The translations under genes and the position numbers were made by a program. The notes below the pieces were generated by a model, which was given only the letters and a program-made list of their open reading frames with translations, did no database searches and was not told the origin of the DNA. A stretch of 64,000 nucleotides of DNA from Faecalibacter macacae (GTDB lineage: Bacteria; Bacteroidota; Bacteroidia; Flavobacteriales; Weeksellaceae), in the NCBI RefSeq assembly GCF_003687725.1, contig NZ_RDOJ01000004.1, positions 62,001-126,000 on the forward strand, written 5' to 3'. Positions 26,490 through 34,547 of this stretch are shown in pieces; the first letter of the stretch is position 1, and every line of letters begins with the position of its first letter.

Positions 26490-26717
26490 TTATTTTACTT
26501 CTTCAACTACTGGTGCTTCAATAACAGCTACAGAGTCAGTAACAACTGCTGAATCTACTACTGCAGAATCTGCAATAACTAAAGAATCTACGATTGCGAT
26601 AGAATCATTTGTACCTTCAACATTTATAGGAGTTGTTTTTTCTCCTCCACAAGATACTAATGTTAATGATCCTACTAATACTAATGCAGCAACTGCGTTT
26701 AATGCGAACTTTTTCAT
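26490..26717 (-). CDS. small Ser/Asp/Val-rich lipoprotein A
   Basis: I choose the ATG at 26717 (75 residues) over the one at 26744, because it gives a clean lipoprotein signal MKKFALNAVAALVLVGSLTLVSC. The mature part has the same low-complexity style as its downstream neighbour: NDSIAIVDSLVIADSAVVDS then AVVTDSVAVIEAPVVEEVK, with a period of about six to eight residues. Both genes end in EEVK. They look like a tandem duplication. A -7 box (TAACTTTG on the minus strand) lies about 50 bp upstream. Function unknown. Confidence 0.72.
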   Translation of the reverse strand: MKKFALNAVAALVLVGSLTLVSCGGEKTTPINVEGTNDSIAIVDSLVIADSAVVDSAVVTDSVAVIEAPVVEEVK

Positions 26718-26766
26718 AATTATAGTTTTTTGATTTTTAAACAATGTTTTGATTTGTTTGATGGTT

Positions 26767-26774
26767 CAAAGTTA
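26767..26774 (-). promoter_or_regulatory. -7 promoter element of the small-lipoprotein operon
   Basis: The minus strand reads TAACTTTG, a perfect match to TAnnTTTG. The -33 element is not evident. Confidence 0.45.
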
Positions 26775-26995
26775 GAGGAACAAATTTCTATTGGTTAGAA
26801 TATTAGTTGTAATGTGTTTGTAAGAAGTTTTCAGAAATTATTAAGCTTAATTTACAAGAGTAGAATAGTCGATTTTAACGTATTTCTGTTTGATATTTCA
26901 TTTTTTTTGTTTTATTTGTAGTTAGAAAAATAATGTTTTGTAAATCGGAAATTTGATTTACAAAATATTGTTATTTAGTAATATAACTAATTAAA

Positions 26996-28081
26996 TTGAG
27001 CAAATTTACAGACATAGAAATTTTCGAAATTCTGAAAAAAACCATCTCAGATAGGTTTTTAGAGGAAAATTCTGCTCAATCCTCAGATATTTCTAATTGG
27101 AAAGGACAAGAAATTGCAGTTTTCCAAGAAGATTTATTCAATAAGACTAAATCTACAGTCAGCGAAAAATGGTTTTATACTTATTTTAAATCAGATTTTA
27201 AAAAACTTCCTCGTATTGATATGCTTAATTTATTATCACAATATTGTGGTTTTAAGAGTTGGGCACATTTTTTACGCCAAAAAGAAATAGAAGTTTTTGG
27301 GAAAGTTGAAAAGGAAAAGGAGCCTTATGTAATTTCGAGACCAGAAGTAGATTCTACTATTGAAGTTAATCAAGAAATAAACGAAGTTGAGCAATCTACA
27401 CAAAATCAAGCACAAGTAAATGCAGAACTTCAGAAGCCTAAACCGAAAGTAGAAGATCAAACAACATCATCTACAAAGAAAATAGCTTTAGTTACATCAA
27501 TTATTAGTGCAGTTTTATTAGCAGGTCTTGCTGTTTATTTTACATTTTATCAAACTAAGAATTACGAGTTTTGTTTCGTTGATTCAGATCGTCAAACTTT
27601 AGTCAAAAATTCGGTTGAGGTTACTATTCTTCGCCAAGGATTTACACCATTATATCTTAATTCAAAAACTGGTTGTATTCAATTTGAATCGAAGAGTGAT
27701 TCTATAAAAATGGTTGTTTCTACACCTTATCACAAATTAGATACATTTAATGTAAATCTACATCAATATCGAACGCCAGAAAAGATTCTTTTAGAGCCAG
27801 ATGATTATAAAGTTATGCTTTATTATTACTCGAATTCTGCAAAAGATTTAAAACAACGTATTGCAAAATTGAACCAAATGATTGATGATAATGCCTTGAT
27901 TTATCAGGTATATGATAATGATTATTTTGGTGTTGAGATTTTAACCAAACAACAATACATAAACCTTGTTTCTTTACCTACAACTTCGTTAAAGAATTAT
28001 TCTTTGATTGAATCGGAAAGTAAGAACGGAAAAATCGTTAAACTAAAATTTAAAATTCAGCAAGATGAGGAGGATAATTAA
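26996..28081 (+). CDS. membrane-spanning protein with HTH-like N-terminal domain, unknown
   Basis: A 361-residue protein starting with TTG. The N-terminal domain (about 1-96) is cytoplasmic-looking: KTISDRFLEENS, SNWKGQEIAVFQEDL, SEKWFYTYFK, LPRIDMLNLLSQYCGFKSWAHF. The last part resembles a short helix-turn-helix found at the start of many Bacteroidota proteins. A Gln/Glu-rich linker (about 105-158) leads to one membrane helix (163-184) and a periplasmic C-terminal domain of about 175 residues with two cysteines near its start. This is the topology of a membrane-anchored one-component regulator (ToxR/CadC type), but DNA binding is not shown. It overlaps the next gene, a lipoprotein, by 17 bp, so the two likely act together. 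Confidence 0.7.
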   Translation: MSKFTDIEIFEILKKTISDRFLEENSAQSSDISNWKGQEIAVFQEDLFNKTKSTVSEKWFYTYFKSDFKKLPRIDMLNLLSQYCGFKSWAHFLRQKEIEVFGKVEKEKEPYVISRPEVDSTIEVNQEINEVEQSTQNQAQVNAELQKPKPKVEDQTTSSTKKIALVTSIISAVLLAGLAVYFTFYQTKNYEFCFVDSDRQTLVKNSVEVTILRQGFTPLYLNSKTGCIQFESKSDSIKMVVSTPYHKLDTFNVNLHQYRTPEKILLEPDDYKVMLYYYSNSAKDLKQRIAKLNQMIDDNALIYQVYDNDYFGVEILTKQQYINLVSLPTTSLKNYSLIESESKNGKIVKLKFKIQQDEEDN

Positions 28082-28673
28082 ACTGATGAATCTGTGCTTA
28101 TGCATGATTTTGTCTATTTGGATCATATATTCTTGTAAACAAGATACAACCTACGATGGAGATTATAATCCTGAAGTGATTAAAGGGTACAAAAATGAAG
28201 CGTCTACAGTAAATACCAAAATGGATTCTATAGAGGCAATTAACTTTATATCTAAGCAGAAATTAAGAGAGTTTTACGAGCTTTCTGCTTTGGCTTCGAA
28301 TAATAATGATAGTGTAGTTCAGGAGATTTTAATTACACAATTAAGAAGTTATTTTTCTAAAGAAGAAATGTCTGAAGTTGATACATTATTGAGCAAATTA
28401 AAAAATAGAAATATTCATTTTGTGTCGGTTGCAAAGTTTAATATCATTCCGAATGATAGTTTAACGCCAGATACAATTAAAAAAGCAGATTATACTTTAA
28501 ATCTCTTCAATAAAGATAAAAAGTTAGTTAAAACGATTGATCGAACTTCGATTTTCGTTTTAAAACAAGAACCAATTCAGTTTAAACGTGAATTTAAATT
28601 TTACTTTCAGACTTTAAATATGATGAAAGATTCGATTCAGAATGACACAATTTCTTCTGGAGTTAAACAATAA
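28065..28673 (+). CDS. hypothetical lipoprotein, partner of the membrane protein upstream
   Basis: A 202-residue lipoprotein with positively charged start MRRIIKLMNL and lipobox ending at Cys24 (IIYSC). An alternative ATG at 28086 lies after a strong GAGGAGG, rare in this phylum, but gives a signal without positive charge. I prefer 28065, with the other possible. The mature domain is charged and mostly helical, followed by a beta-rich end (RNIHFVSVAKFNIIPNDSL, FKREFKFYFQTLNMM). I do not recognise it. Overlap with the upstream gene by 17 bp implies translational coupling. Its 3' end overlaps the convergent cyclo-ligase gene by 37 bp. Confidence 0.65.
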   Translation: MRRIIKLMNLCLCMILSIWIIYSCKQDTTYDGDYNPEVIKGYKNEASTVNTKMDSIEAINFISKQKLREFYELSALASNNNDSVVQEILITQLRSYFSKEEMSEVDTLLSKLKNRNIHFVSVAKFNIIPNDSLTPDTIKKADYTLNLFNKDKKLVKTIDRTSIFVLKQEPIQFKREFKFYFQTLNMMKDSIQNDTISSGVKQ

Positions 28674-29194
28674 TCCAAAGCAATATCGCCTTCATAAGCA
28701 TCTTGAATAATATCAATAGGTCTAAAATAAGTTAGACCTATTTTTTTTGTTTCAGGTTTACATCTTGCTAAGAATTTATCGTAATATCCGCCACCATAGC
28801 CCACACGATTTCCGTATTGATCGGCTACAAACATTGGCACGAAAACAACATCAATTTTAGATGAATCAACTTCGGTGTAGTTAATTGGTTCTGGAATTTG
28901 AAGTGAATTTAATTTTGTATTAAAACCCTTTTCAACCTTACAATTAATCATATCATCTCCAACAACTAAAGGTAAAATAACTGATTTATCGTTTTCAAAA
29001 AGCCAATTTATGATAGGGTAAGTATTTATCTCGTTATTTTTTTCAATTGGTAAGAAAATATGAAACGATTGATTGTCAGAGAAATTAAACTTTTTTATCT
29101 GTTCAAAAATTTGATTACTTAATTCGTTTACATCTTCTTTCTGAAATTGTTTACGCAGCAATCGATAATATTTTCTTGCTTCAGCCTTTAGCAT
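28637..29194 (-). CDS. 5-formyltetrahydrofolate cyclo-ligase
   Basis: A 185-residue enzyme that converts 5-formyl-THF with ATP to 5,10-methenyl-THF, recycling folate. Hallmarks are the N-terminal basic start KAEARKYYRLLRKQF, the substrate region FLPIEKNNEINTYPII, and the signature GNRVGYGGGYYDKFL. Length is normal. It is a single gene; its 3' end overlaps the convergent lipoprotein gene by 37 bp and no terminator lies between them. The family often carries the symbols fau or ygfA. Confidence 0.95.
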   Translation of the reverse strand: MLKAEARKYYRLLRKQFQKEDVNELSNQIFEQIKKFNFSDNQSFHIFLPIEKNNEINTYPIINWLFENDKSVILPLVVGDDMINCKVEKGFNTKLNSLQIPEPINYTEVDSSKIDVVFVPMFVADQYGNRVGYGGGYYDKFLARCKPETKKIGLTYFRPIDIIQDAYEGDIALDYCLTPEEIVSF

Positions 29195-29246
29195 TTTAAT
29201 TGATTTAGATAACGAATTTATGAAATGATTTTAGAATTTGAAGTAA

Positions 29247-29276
29247 ATTAAAAAAGCCATCAATTACTTGATGGCT
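29247..29276 (-). terminator. terminator of the U32-ferredoxin operon
   Basis: On the minus strand AGCCATCAA (29276-29268) pairs with TTGATGGCT (29263-29255), followed by a T run at 29254-29250. Confidence 0.8.
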
Positions 29277-29305
29277 AATATTTTATATAGTTCGATGTAC
29301 CGTCG

Positions 29306-29536
29306 TTATATTTCTTTAACAGTGATAATATTTACAGGACATGCTTTGGCAGCGCGTTCGCAGCTATCAGCAATTCCATGATCAGGATCTTTTAATGTGT
29401 GAAATCCTTTTTTATCTGTTGCTTTTAATAACACCGATTTTCCGTCTTTTTTAGACATACGGAAACGTTCAGGTGCTAATTCATAACAATAGTTACATCC
29501 GATACATTTGTCGCGTTGTAGCGTAATAATTACCAT
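29306..29536 (-). CDS. small 4Fe-4S ferredoxin
   Basis: A 76-residue monocluster ferredoxin. The cluster is held by CIGCNYC (Cys-x2-Cys-x2-Cys) near residue 11 and a distant CPV near residue 67; an additional cysteine lies at DSCERAAKACP. This is the layout of small [4Fe-4S] or [3Fe-4S] ferredoxins. It starts 15 bp after the U32 peptidase-like gene and ends at a terminator, so the two form a private operon. The obvious inference is that it supplies electrons, or an iron-sulfur cluster, to the U32 protein, whose relatives hydroxylate RNA. Confidence 0.9.
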   Translation of the reverse strand: MVIITLQRDKCIGCNYCYELAPERFRMSKKDGKSVLLKATDKKGFHTLKDPDHGIADSCERAAKACPVNIITVKEI

Positions 29537-29551
29537 TTTTCAAGCAAATTT

Positions 29552-30844
29552 TTAGTGAGAGTAAGCTCCTTCTTCAACAGCGTTTTGTTGCGTTCCTGGA
29601 TCTTCAACTTTTACTAATTTATATAATTTGTCTGAAGGACGGATACGGAATTCCATTGGAATTGTAATGCTATTACCTTTTGTAGCGATATCAGATTTTA
29701 CATCTTCAACCATCATTTCAGTAACTACCATTTCTTTTGCACCAGTTGTTGGACCAGTGATTAAGATTGTATCACCAACTTTTAAATCGTAAGCATCAAT
29801 TACAAATTGACCAATGCTTGCTTTAGGGAAGTAGTGAACACCTTTACCGATGTAAACTTTCTTTTGAGTTGCCATAGAACCTGGAACAGCAGACCATTCT
29901 CCTAATTTTTGACCTAAATAATATCCAGACCAGAAACCACGATTATAAACAGTTTGTAATAATCCCATCCAGTAATCAACTTTTTCTTTAGAGTATGTTC
30001 CGTCGGCAATAGAATCGATTGCTTCACGGTAACAACGAATAACTGTTGCAACATATTCTGGCGCACGACCACGACCTTCGATTTTTAATACTTTGATTCC
30101 AGCATTAACCACTTGGTCTAAGAAATCAATAGTACATAAATCTTTAGGAGACATCATGTATTCGTTATCTAATTCGATTTCGAATCCAGTTTCTTGATCG
30201 ATTACCGTATATTTTTTACGACAGTTTTGTTTACAAGCTCCACGATTTGCAGAAGAGTTGTGCGAGTGTAAGCTTAAGTAACATTTTCCAGAAACAGCCA
30301 TACATAATGCACCGTGACCGAAAATTTCAATCTCAACTAAGTTACCACTTGGTCCACGAACGTCGTCTTTAATGATTAATTCGCAAATCTTTTCAACTTG
30401 TTTTAAACTCAATTCACGAGATAATACCATTGTATCAGCAAACATTGCATAAAACTTAACAGTTTCAATGTTTGTTACGTTAATTTGAGTCGAAATGTGA
30501 ACTTCCATTCCGATTTGTCTTGCATAGGCAATCACCGATTGATCCATTGCAATAACAGCCGTAATATTAGCTTCTTTAGCTTTATCTAATAACACTTTGA
30601 TCAACGATAAATCGTGATCGTAAATGATTGTATTTAATGTAAGGTAAGAACGTACACCTACAGCTTCACAACGCTCTACAATTTCAGGTAAATCACCCAT
30701 TGTAAAGTTAATCGAAGCACGTGCACGCATATTTAATTGATCTACACCAAAATATACAGAATCTGCACCATTGTCAAGGGCCGCTTGTAAAGATTCAAAA
30801 TTACCAGCAGGAGCCATTAACTCCATTTTTCCATCTTTGGTCAT
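29552..30844 (-). CDS. peptidase U32 family protein (TrhP/RlhA-like RNA hydroxylase)
   Basis: A 430-residue member of the U32 family. The N-terminal ELMAPAGNFESLQAALDNGADSVYFG and the central EIEIFGHGALCMAVSGKCYLS are diagnostic. Four cysteines are placed like an iron-sulfur site: CMAVSGKC, then ANRGACKQNC. Despite the name, characterised relatives are RNA hydroxylases: E. coli YegQ/TrhP (5-hydroxyuridine at tRNA position 34, prephenate-dependent) and RlhA (23S rRNA C2501). Length and the C-terminal beta domain fit the TrhP branch. It is co-transcribed with a ferredoxin. Which RNA is modified here is not known. Confidence 0.9.
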   Translation of the reverse strand: MTKDGKMELMAPAGNFESLQAALDNGADSVYFGVDQLNMRARASINFTMGDLPEIVERCEAVGVRSYLTLNTIIYDHDLSLIKVLLDKAKEANITAVIAMDQSVIAYARQIGMEVHISTQINVTNIETVKFYAMFADTMVLSRELSLKQVEKICELIIKDDVRGPSGNLVEIEIFGHGALCMAVSGKCYLSLHSHNSSANRGACKQNCRKKYTVIDQETGFEIELDNEYMMSPKDLCTIDFLDQVVNAGIKVLKIEGRGRAPEYVATVIRCYREAIDSIADGTYSKEKVDYWMGLLQTVYNRGFWSGYYLGQKLGEWSAVPGSMATQKKVYIGKGVHYFPKASIGQFVIDAYDLKVGDTILITGPTTGAKEMVVTEMMVEDVKSDIATKGNSITIPMEFRIRPSDKLYKLVKVEDPGTQQNAVEEGAYSH

Positions 30845-30867
30845 ACGAAATTTCTGATTTTAAGGTG

Positions 30868-30875
30868 CAAAGGTA
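30868..30875 (-). promoter_or_regulatory. -7 promoter element of the U32-ferredoxin operon
   Basis: The minus strand reads TACCTTTG, a perfect -7 box 23 bp before the start codon. Confidence 0.55.
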
Positions 30876-31042
30876 TAAAAAAATGAAAGAACTTTATAAT
30901 GAATTAAAATAGAGGATGTTTATTTCGTTATAAATTAATATTAAAACTATCTTAAAAAATATTTGAATGGATAAATTAGATAAGTGATTTATTATAAGTA
31001 ACTTATTGTTAAATTAGATATAACTAATCAAAATAATTGAAA

Positions 31043-31375
31043 ATGAAGAAGTTATTTTTTGGAGGCGTAATAGGATTATTATCCTTAACAGCTTGTAAAA
31101 TGGTTCAAAATTTAGGTCAAGACGAAGTTATAATGTATGTTGCGCCAGAACAGGTAGATTGTACAGGTGTTGCACCAATGAAATGCTTACAAGTAAAGGA
31201 ATCAGTGAATGAGGGTTGGACTTATTTTTATTCAACAATAGAAGGATTTAATTATGTTCCTGGTTATGAATATAAGCTAATTGTAAAGAAAACAAAGGTT
31301 GAAAAACCTATTCCGGCTGATGCTTCTTCACTTAAATATACTTTGGTAAAAGAAATAAAGAAGACAAAGAAATAA
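31043..31375 (+). CDS. DUF4377 lipoprotein
   Basis: I choose the ATG at 31043 (110 residues); an in-frame TTG lies two codons earlier. The lipobox is LSLTAC with Cys18 lipidated. The mature domain matches DUF4377: YVAPEQVDCTGVAPMKCLQV, then WTYFYSTIEGFNYVPGYEYKL, PADASSLKYTLV. Two cysteines probably form a disulphide. This small domain also occurs beside META/HslJ domains in outer-membrane lipoproteins; its function is unknown. It stands alone 34 bp before a TrmH-family gene that has its own promoter. Confidence 0.85.
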   Translation: MKKLFFGGVIGLLSLTACKMVQNLGQDEVIMYVAPEQVDCTGVAPMKCLQVKESVNEGWTYFYSTIEGFNYVPGYEYKLIVKKTKVEKPIPADASSLKYTLVKEIKKTKK

Positions 31376-31405
31376 TTTAGATTGGCTGAAATTATTTTAA
31401 TTTTG
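31376..31405 (+). promoter_or_regulatory. promoter of the TrmH-family gene
   Basis: TTTA (31376-31379), an 18-bp spacer, and a perfect TAATTTTG -7 box (31398-31405). The start codon is only 4 bp beyond the -7 box, so the mRNA should have almost no leader. Confidence 0.6.
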
Positions 31406-31409
31406 CATC

Positions 31410-32183
31410 ATGCAAATAGAAAGTCTTCAAAATCAAAAAATAAAAAACTTGCTGAAATTGCAAGAAAAATCGAGAGAACGTAAAAATCAGGGATTGTTTA
31501 TTGTTGAGGGAACTCAGGAAAATGAATTAGCAATTAATGGAGGTTACGAAGCTGTTGAAGTTTATATCTGTGAGGATATTTATGAAGCAAATATTAAATT
31601 TGGTAATCCTCGTCGTTTTGAAATAACTCGAGCTATTTTCGAGAAGATTGCATACCGTAAATCAACAGGTGGAGTAATTGGTGTTTATAAAACCAAATCA
31701 TCAAACTTAGAAGATTTAAATTTACCCGAAAATCCATTGGTAGTGGTTTTAGAAGCGGTTGAAAAACCAGGAAATCTAGGAGCAGTTTTAAGAACTGGTG
31801 ATGGAGCAAAAGTAGATGCTGTTATTGTTTGTGATGAAACAGTAGATTTCTTTAATCCAAATGTAATTAGATCTTCGGTTGGAACATTATTTACAAATAA
31901 TATTGCATCTGCATCTAAAGAAGCTGTTTTAGAATTTTTTACAGAGCGTAATGTTCAAATTGTTTCGACTTTCTTAAGAGATGAAACGATTAGTTTGTAT
32001 GAAGCGAATTTTACATCAGGATCGGCGATTATTTTAGGAACTGAGGCAACTGGTTTATCAGATTTTTGGGCAGATAACTCGGATGTTTTAATTAAGATTC
32101 CAATGTTAGGATTTGTAGATTCTTTAAACGTAAGTAATGCTGCTGCAATTTGTGTTTATGAAGCAGTAAGACAAAGACAATAA
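31410..32183 (+). CDS. TrmH-family (SPOUT) RNA 2'-O-methyltransferase
   Basis: A 257-residue SpoU/TrmH-type enzyme that methylates a ribose 2'-OH in tRNA or rRNA using SAM. The N-terminal substrate-binding domain begins ESLQNQKIKNLLKLQEKSRERK and contains FIVEGTQE. The catalytic knotted domain has LEAVEKPGNLGAVLRTGDGA, IILGTEATGLSDFW and IPMLGFVDSLNVSNAAAICVYEA, the three SPOUT motifs with the key Arg and Asn. The target nucleotide is not predictable. The start codon is just 4 bp after its -7 promoter box. It ends in a 47-bp perfect palindrome. Confidence 0.92.
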   Translation: MQIESLQNQKIKNLLKLQEKSRERKNQGLFIVEGTQENELAINGGYEAVEVYICEDIYEANIKFGNPRRFEITRAIFEKIAYRKSTGGVIGVYKTKSSNLEDLNLPENPLVVVLEAVEKPGNLGAVLRTGDGAKVDAVIVCDETVDFFNPNVIRSSVGTLFTNNIASASKEAVLEFFTERNVQIVSTFLRDETISLYEANFTSGSAIILGTEATGLSDFWADNSDVLIKIPMLGFVDSLNVSNAAAICVYEAVRQRQ

Positions 32184-32196
32184 TTTTAGATATTAT

Positions 32197-32243
32197 ATAT
32201 CCATAAAAAAGCCACTCAATTTGAGTGGCTTTTTTATGGATAT
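32197..32243. terminator. 47-bp perfect palindrome, bidirectional terminator
   Basis: Arms of 23 bp (32197-32219 and 32221-32243) match perfectly around one base. The core is A6-GCCACTCAA / TTGAGTGGC-T6, extended by ATATCCAT / ATGGATAT. It begins 13 bp after the TrmH-family gene and touches the stop codon of the Wzc-like gene on the other strand. Confidence 0.9.
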
Positions 32244-34546
32244 TATTTTTTAAATCTATTTAAAATCTTTTTATACCAAGGTAATTTTACATCACTGTAA
32301 TATCCAAATCCATATTTAAATTCTAAAGAAACGTCATTAAGTGCGAATTGCATATTTTTTAAACGATTAGTATTTAAAAGCTCTTTCGGGAGATCAAGGT
32401 CTGCAATTTCAGTTGTATTGGCTCTAATAATGTAAAGTGTTAAGTCAGCATTTTCAGAAATCAAGAACATGTCAGTTACAACACCAACAGGAACAGTATC
32501 TACTATGATATAATCATATATTTCACGAACTTCTTTAATTAAATCATCAAATCTATTATTCATAAGTAATTCAGTTGGATTTGGAGATAATTTTCCTGAA
32601 TTAATTATATCAAAATTATAACTTTTAGGGTTTTTATTTATAATATCATTTACTTGAATTTCGGAATTATATAAATATTCAGTTAAACCTAATTGATTAT
32701 TAACACGTGGAATATCTAAAGTATTTAAAATTTTGGGATTTCTTAAATCAGTTCCAATTAATAAAACTTTTTTATTTGTTTCACTAAAAATTTTTGTTAG
32801 GTTAGATGATACAAAAGTCTTTCCTTCATTACTTATTGTAGAAGTTATAAAAATACATTTTCCATTTTTAATGTTTCTTAAATTATAGTCAATATTAGTT
32901 CTTAATATTCTTAAAGATTCAGAAATTGTAGAAAAATCATTTTCTTTAATGATAGAACTTGTACTATGAGGAATTTGTCCAATTATATTTGCATTTCCAA
33001 TTTTTCTTAAAATATCCTCTTTTGTTTTAACCTTATTATCAAATAAACTAAATATATAAATAATGGCAAATGGTATTATACTACCAATAATTAATGCACC
33101 AAGAAATATAATGTTTTTGTTAGGAGCAACAGGAGATTTAGATGAATAAGAATAGTCGATAATTTTAATATAATCAGGTGTAGCAGCCTCTTTGATTTCA
33201 TTTTCTTCTTTTTTCTGAAGTAGAAATAAAAACAAAGCCTCAATGATTTTTTGTTCACGTGTAATATCTTTTAATTCCTTTTCTTGTGACGGGAATAAGG
33301 ATATTTTATGATCAATTTCAGATTGATTAGAAGATATTTTATTTGTTTGTGTTTGAATACTATTTCTATATAAATTCAAACTTGTTTTTAAATTCGATTT
33401 TATATTATAAATCTGTTCCTGTATGCGAATTACATTAGGATGTTCTTCTGTTGAAGAATTAAGCATTTCATTTTTAGTTAAAACTAATTGATTGTACTCT
33501 GAAATTTGTTTAGAAATAGTTAAATCATCTAAACCAATATTCGTTGGTAATAACTCTGTTTTATTTTGGCTTAAAGAATTTCTCATTGCATCAACTAAAG
33601 AAAGTTGAGTTGTAGCTTGAAGTAACTTCTTTTCATTTTCTGAAGCATTTTGTATAAATAGATTAGCTTCAGAATTTAAATCAGTGAATTTATTATCAGT
33701 TTTGAAATTTTGTAATCGGCTATCAAATCCTTTTAATTTTTCTGTAACTTCATTTAATTTATTATTGATAAATTCTGATGTAGATATTGTTAATTTAGTA
33801 TTATCTAATATTATATCACTGTTATATACATCAATTAAATCATTAATAAATTTTTCTGAAATTTCAGGAACAGTGCCAGTCATTGACAAGTTTATAATCT
33901 TAGAATCCTTACCATTAGGACTAATTTTTATTTTTCCGGCATATTTATTTATTGAATTTTCTACTGAAGAAACGTAAATAAGTACATTTTTCCCAATATG
34001 ATTTTTTAAAGAATTATTTCGAATTATTTTAAAAGAATTGTTTGTAATATTTATATTTTGTCCGAAATTATACACTTTTCCATCAATAGAAAATTTATCA
34101 TGTGATTCAATTTTGATGTTTATTGTGAAATTTTCTGTATCAGCAGAAGTTATAATTTTAATTGGTGATTCATCAGGGGAAATTTCAGATTCGATAACTT
34201 TTCCTATATTAAAATAACTAATGTTATAATTATTTTTTTTGATTACTTTTTCTAGTATTCTCCTAGATTTAATAATTTCTATTTGATCTGTAATTTCTCC
34301 GTCCGCTTCTGTTGAACCTAATTTTGTAATGTCGATAACACCTGCTAATTCTCCAACAGAAGACTGAGAATTATTTAATAATATTTTGGCTTTAGAATTA
34401 TATTGTTTAGGAGTATATCTAAGGTAATAAAATGCACAAAATAATGATATGAATATACAGATTATGAACCAATACCAATATTTAAGATATTTATTTAAAA
34501 CATCTTTAATGTTAATATTTTCTTTTTCTTCGTTATTGAATTCCAT
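32243..34546 (-). CDS. Wzc-like polysaccharide co-polymerase with tyrosine autokinase domain
   Basis: A 767-residue inner-membrane protein. A Wzz domain with two membrane helices (about 29-49 and 480-500) flanks a long periplasmic coiled coil. The C-terminal BY-kinase domain has a Walker A ITSTISNEGKTFVSSNLT, a Walker A' LLIGTDLRNPKIL and a Walker B DYIIVDTVPVG. The Tyr cluster is short (YGFGYY near the C-terminus, then KLPWYKKI), so autophosphorylation capacity may be reduced. It controls chain length and export of capsule or exopolysaccharide together with the Wza-like protein encoded 1 bp upstream. Codon use is very AT-rich (many Asn/Ile/Lys). Confidence 0.92.
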   Translation of the reverse strand: MEFNNEEKENINIKDVLNKYLKYWYWFIICIFISLFCAFYYLRYTPKQYNSKAKILLNNSQSSVGELAGVIDITKLGSTEADGEITDQIEIIKSRRILEKVIKKNNYNISYFNIGKVIESEISPDESPIKIITSADTENFTINIKIESHDKFSIDGKVYNFGQNINITNNSFKIIRNNSLKNHIGKNVLIYVSSVENSINKYAGKIKISPNGKDSKIINLSMTGTVPEISEKFINDLIDVYNSDIILDNTKLTISTSEFINNKLNEVTEKLKGFDSRLQNFKTDNKFTDLNSEANLFIQNASENEKKLLQATTQLSLVDAMRNSLSQNKTELLPTNIGLDDLTISKQISEYNQLVLTKNEMLNSSTEEHPNVIRIQEQIYNIKSNLKTSLNLYRNSIQTQTNKISSNQSEIDHKISLFPSQEKELKDITREQKIIEALFLFLLQKKEENEIKEAATPDYIKIIDYSYSSKSPVAPNKNIIFLGALIIGSIIPFAIIYIFSLFDNKVKTKEDILRKIGNANIIGQIPHSTSSIIKENDFSTISESLRILRTNIDYNLRNIKNGKCIFITSTISNEGKTFVSSNLTKIFSETNKKVLLIGTDLRNPKILNTLDIPRVNNQLGLTEYLYNSEIQVNDIINKNPKSYNFDIINSGKLSPNPTELLMNNRFDDLIKEVREIYDYIIVDTVPVGVVTDMFLISENADLTLYIIRANTTEIADLDLPKELLNTNRLKNMQFALNDVSLEFKYGFGYYSDVKLPWYKKILNRFKK

Positions 34547-34547
34547 T

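Noticed and set aside
26458-26733. 91-residue Thr/Ser-rich plus-strand frame
   Set aside because: Antisense of the low-complexity lipoprotein gene; the minus strand has lipobox and promoter.
29552-30844. Collagenase or protease, as the U32 name implies
   Set aside because: Characterised relatives are RNA hydroxylases and the four cysteines suggest a cluster rather than a protease site.
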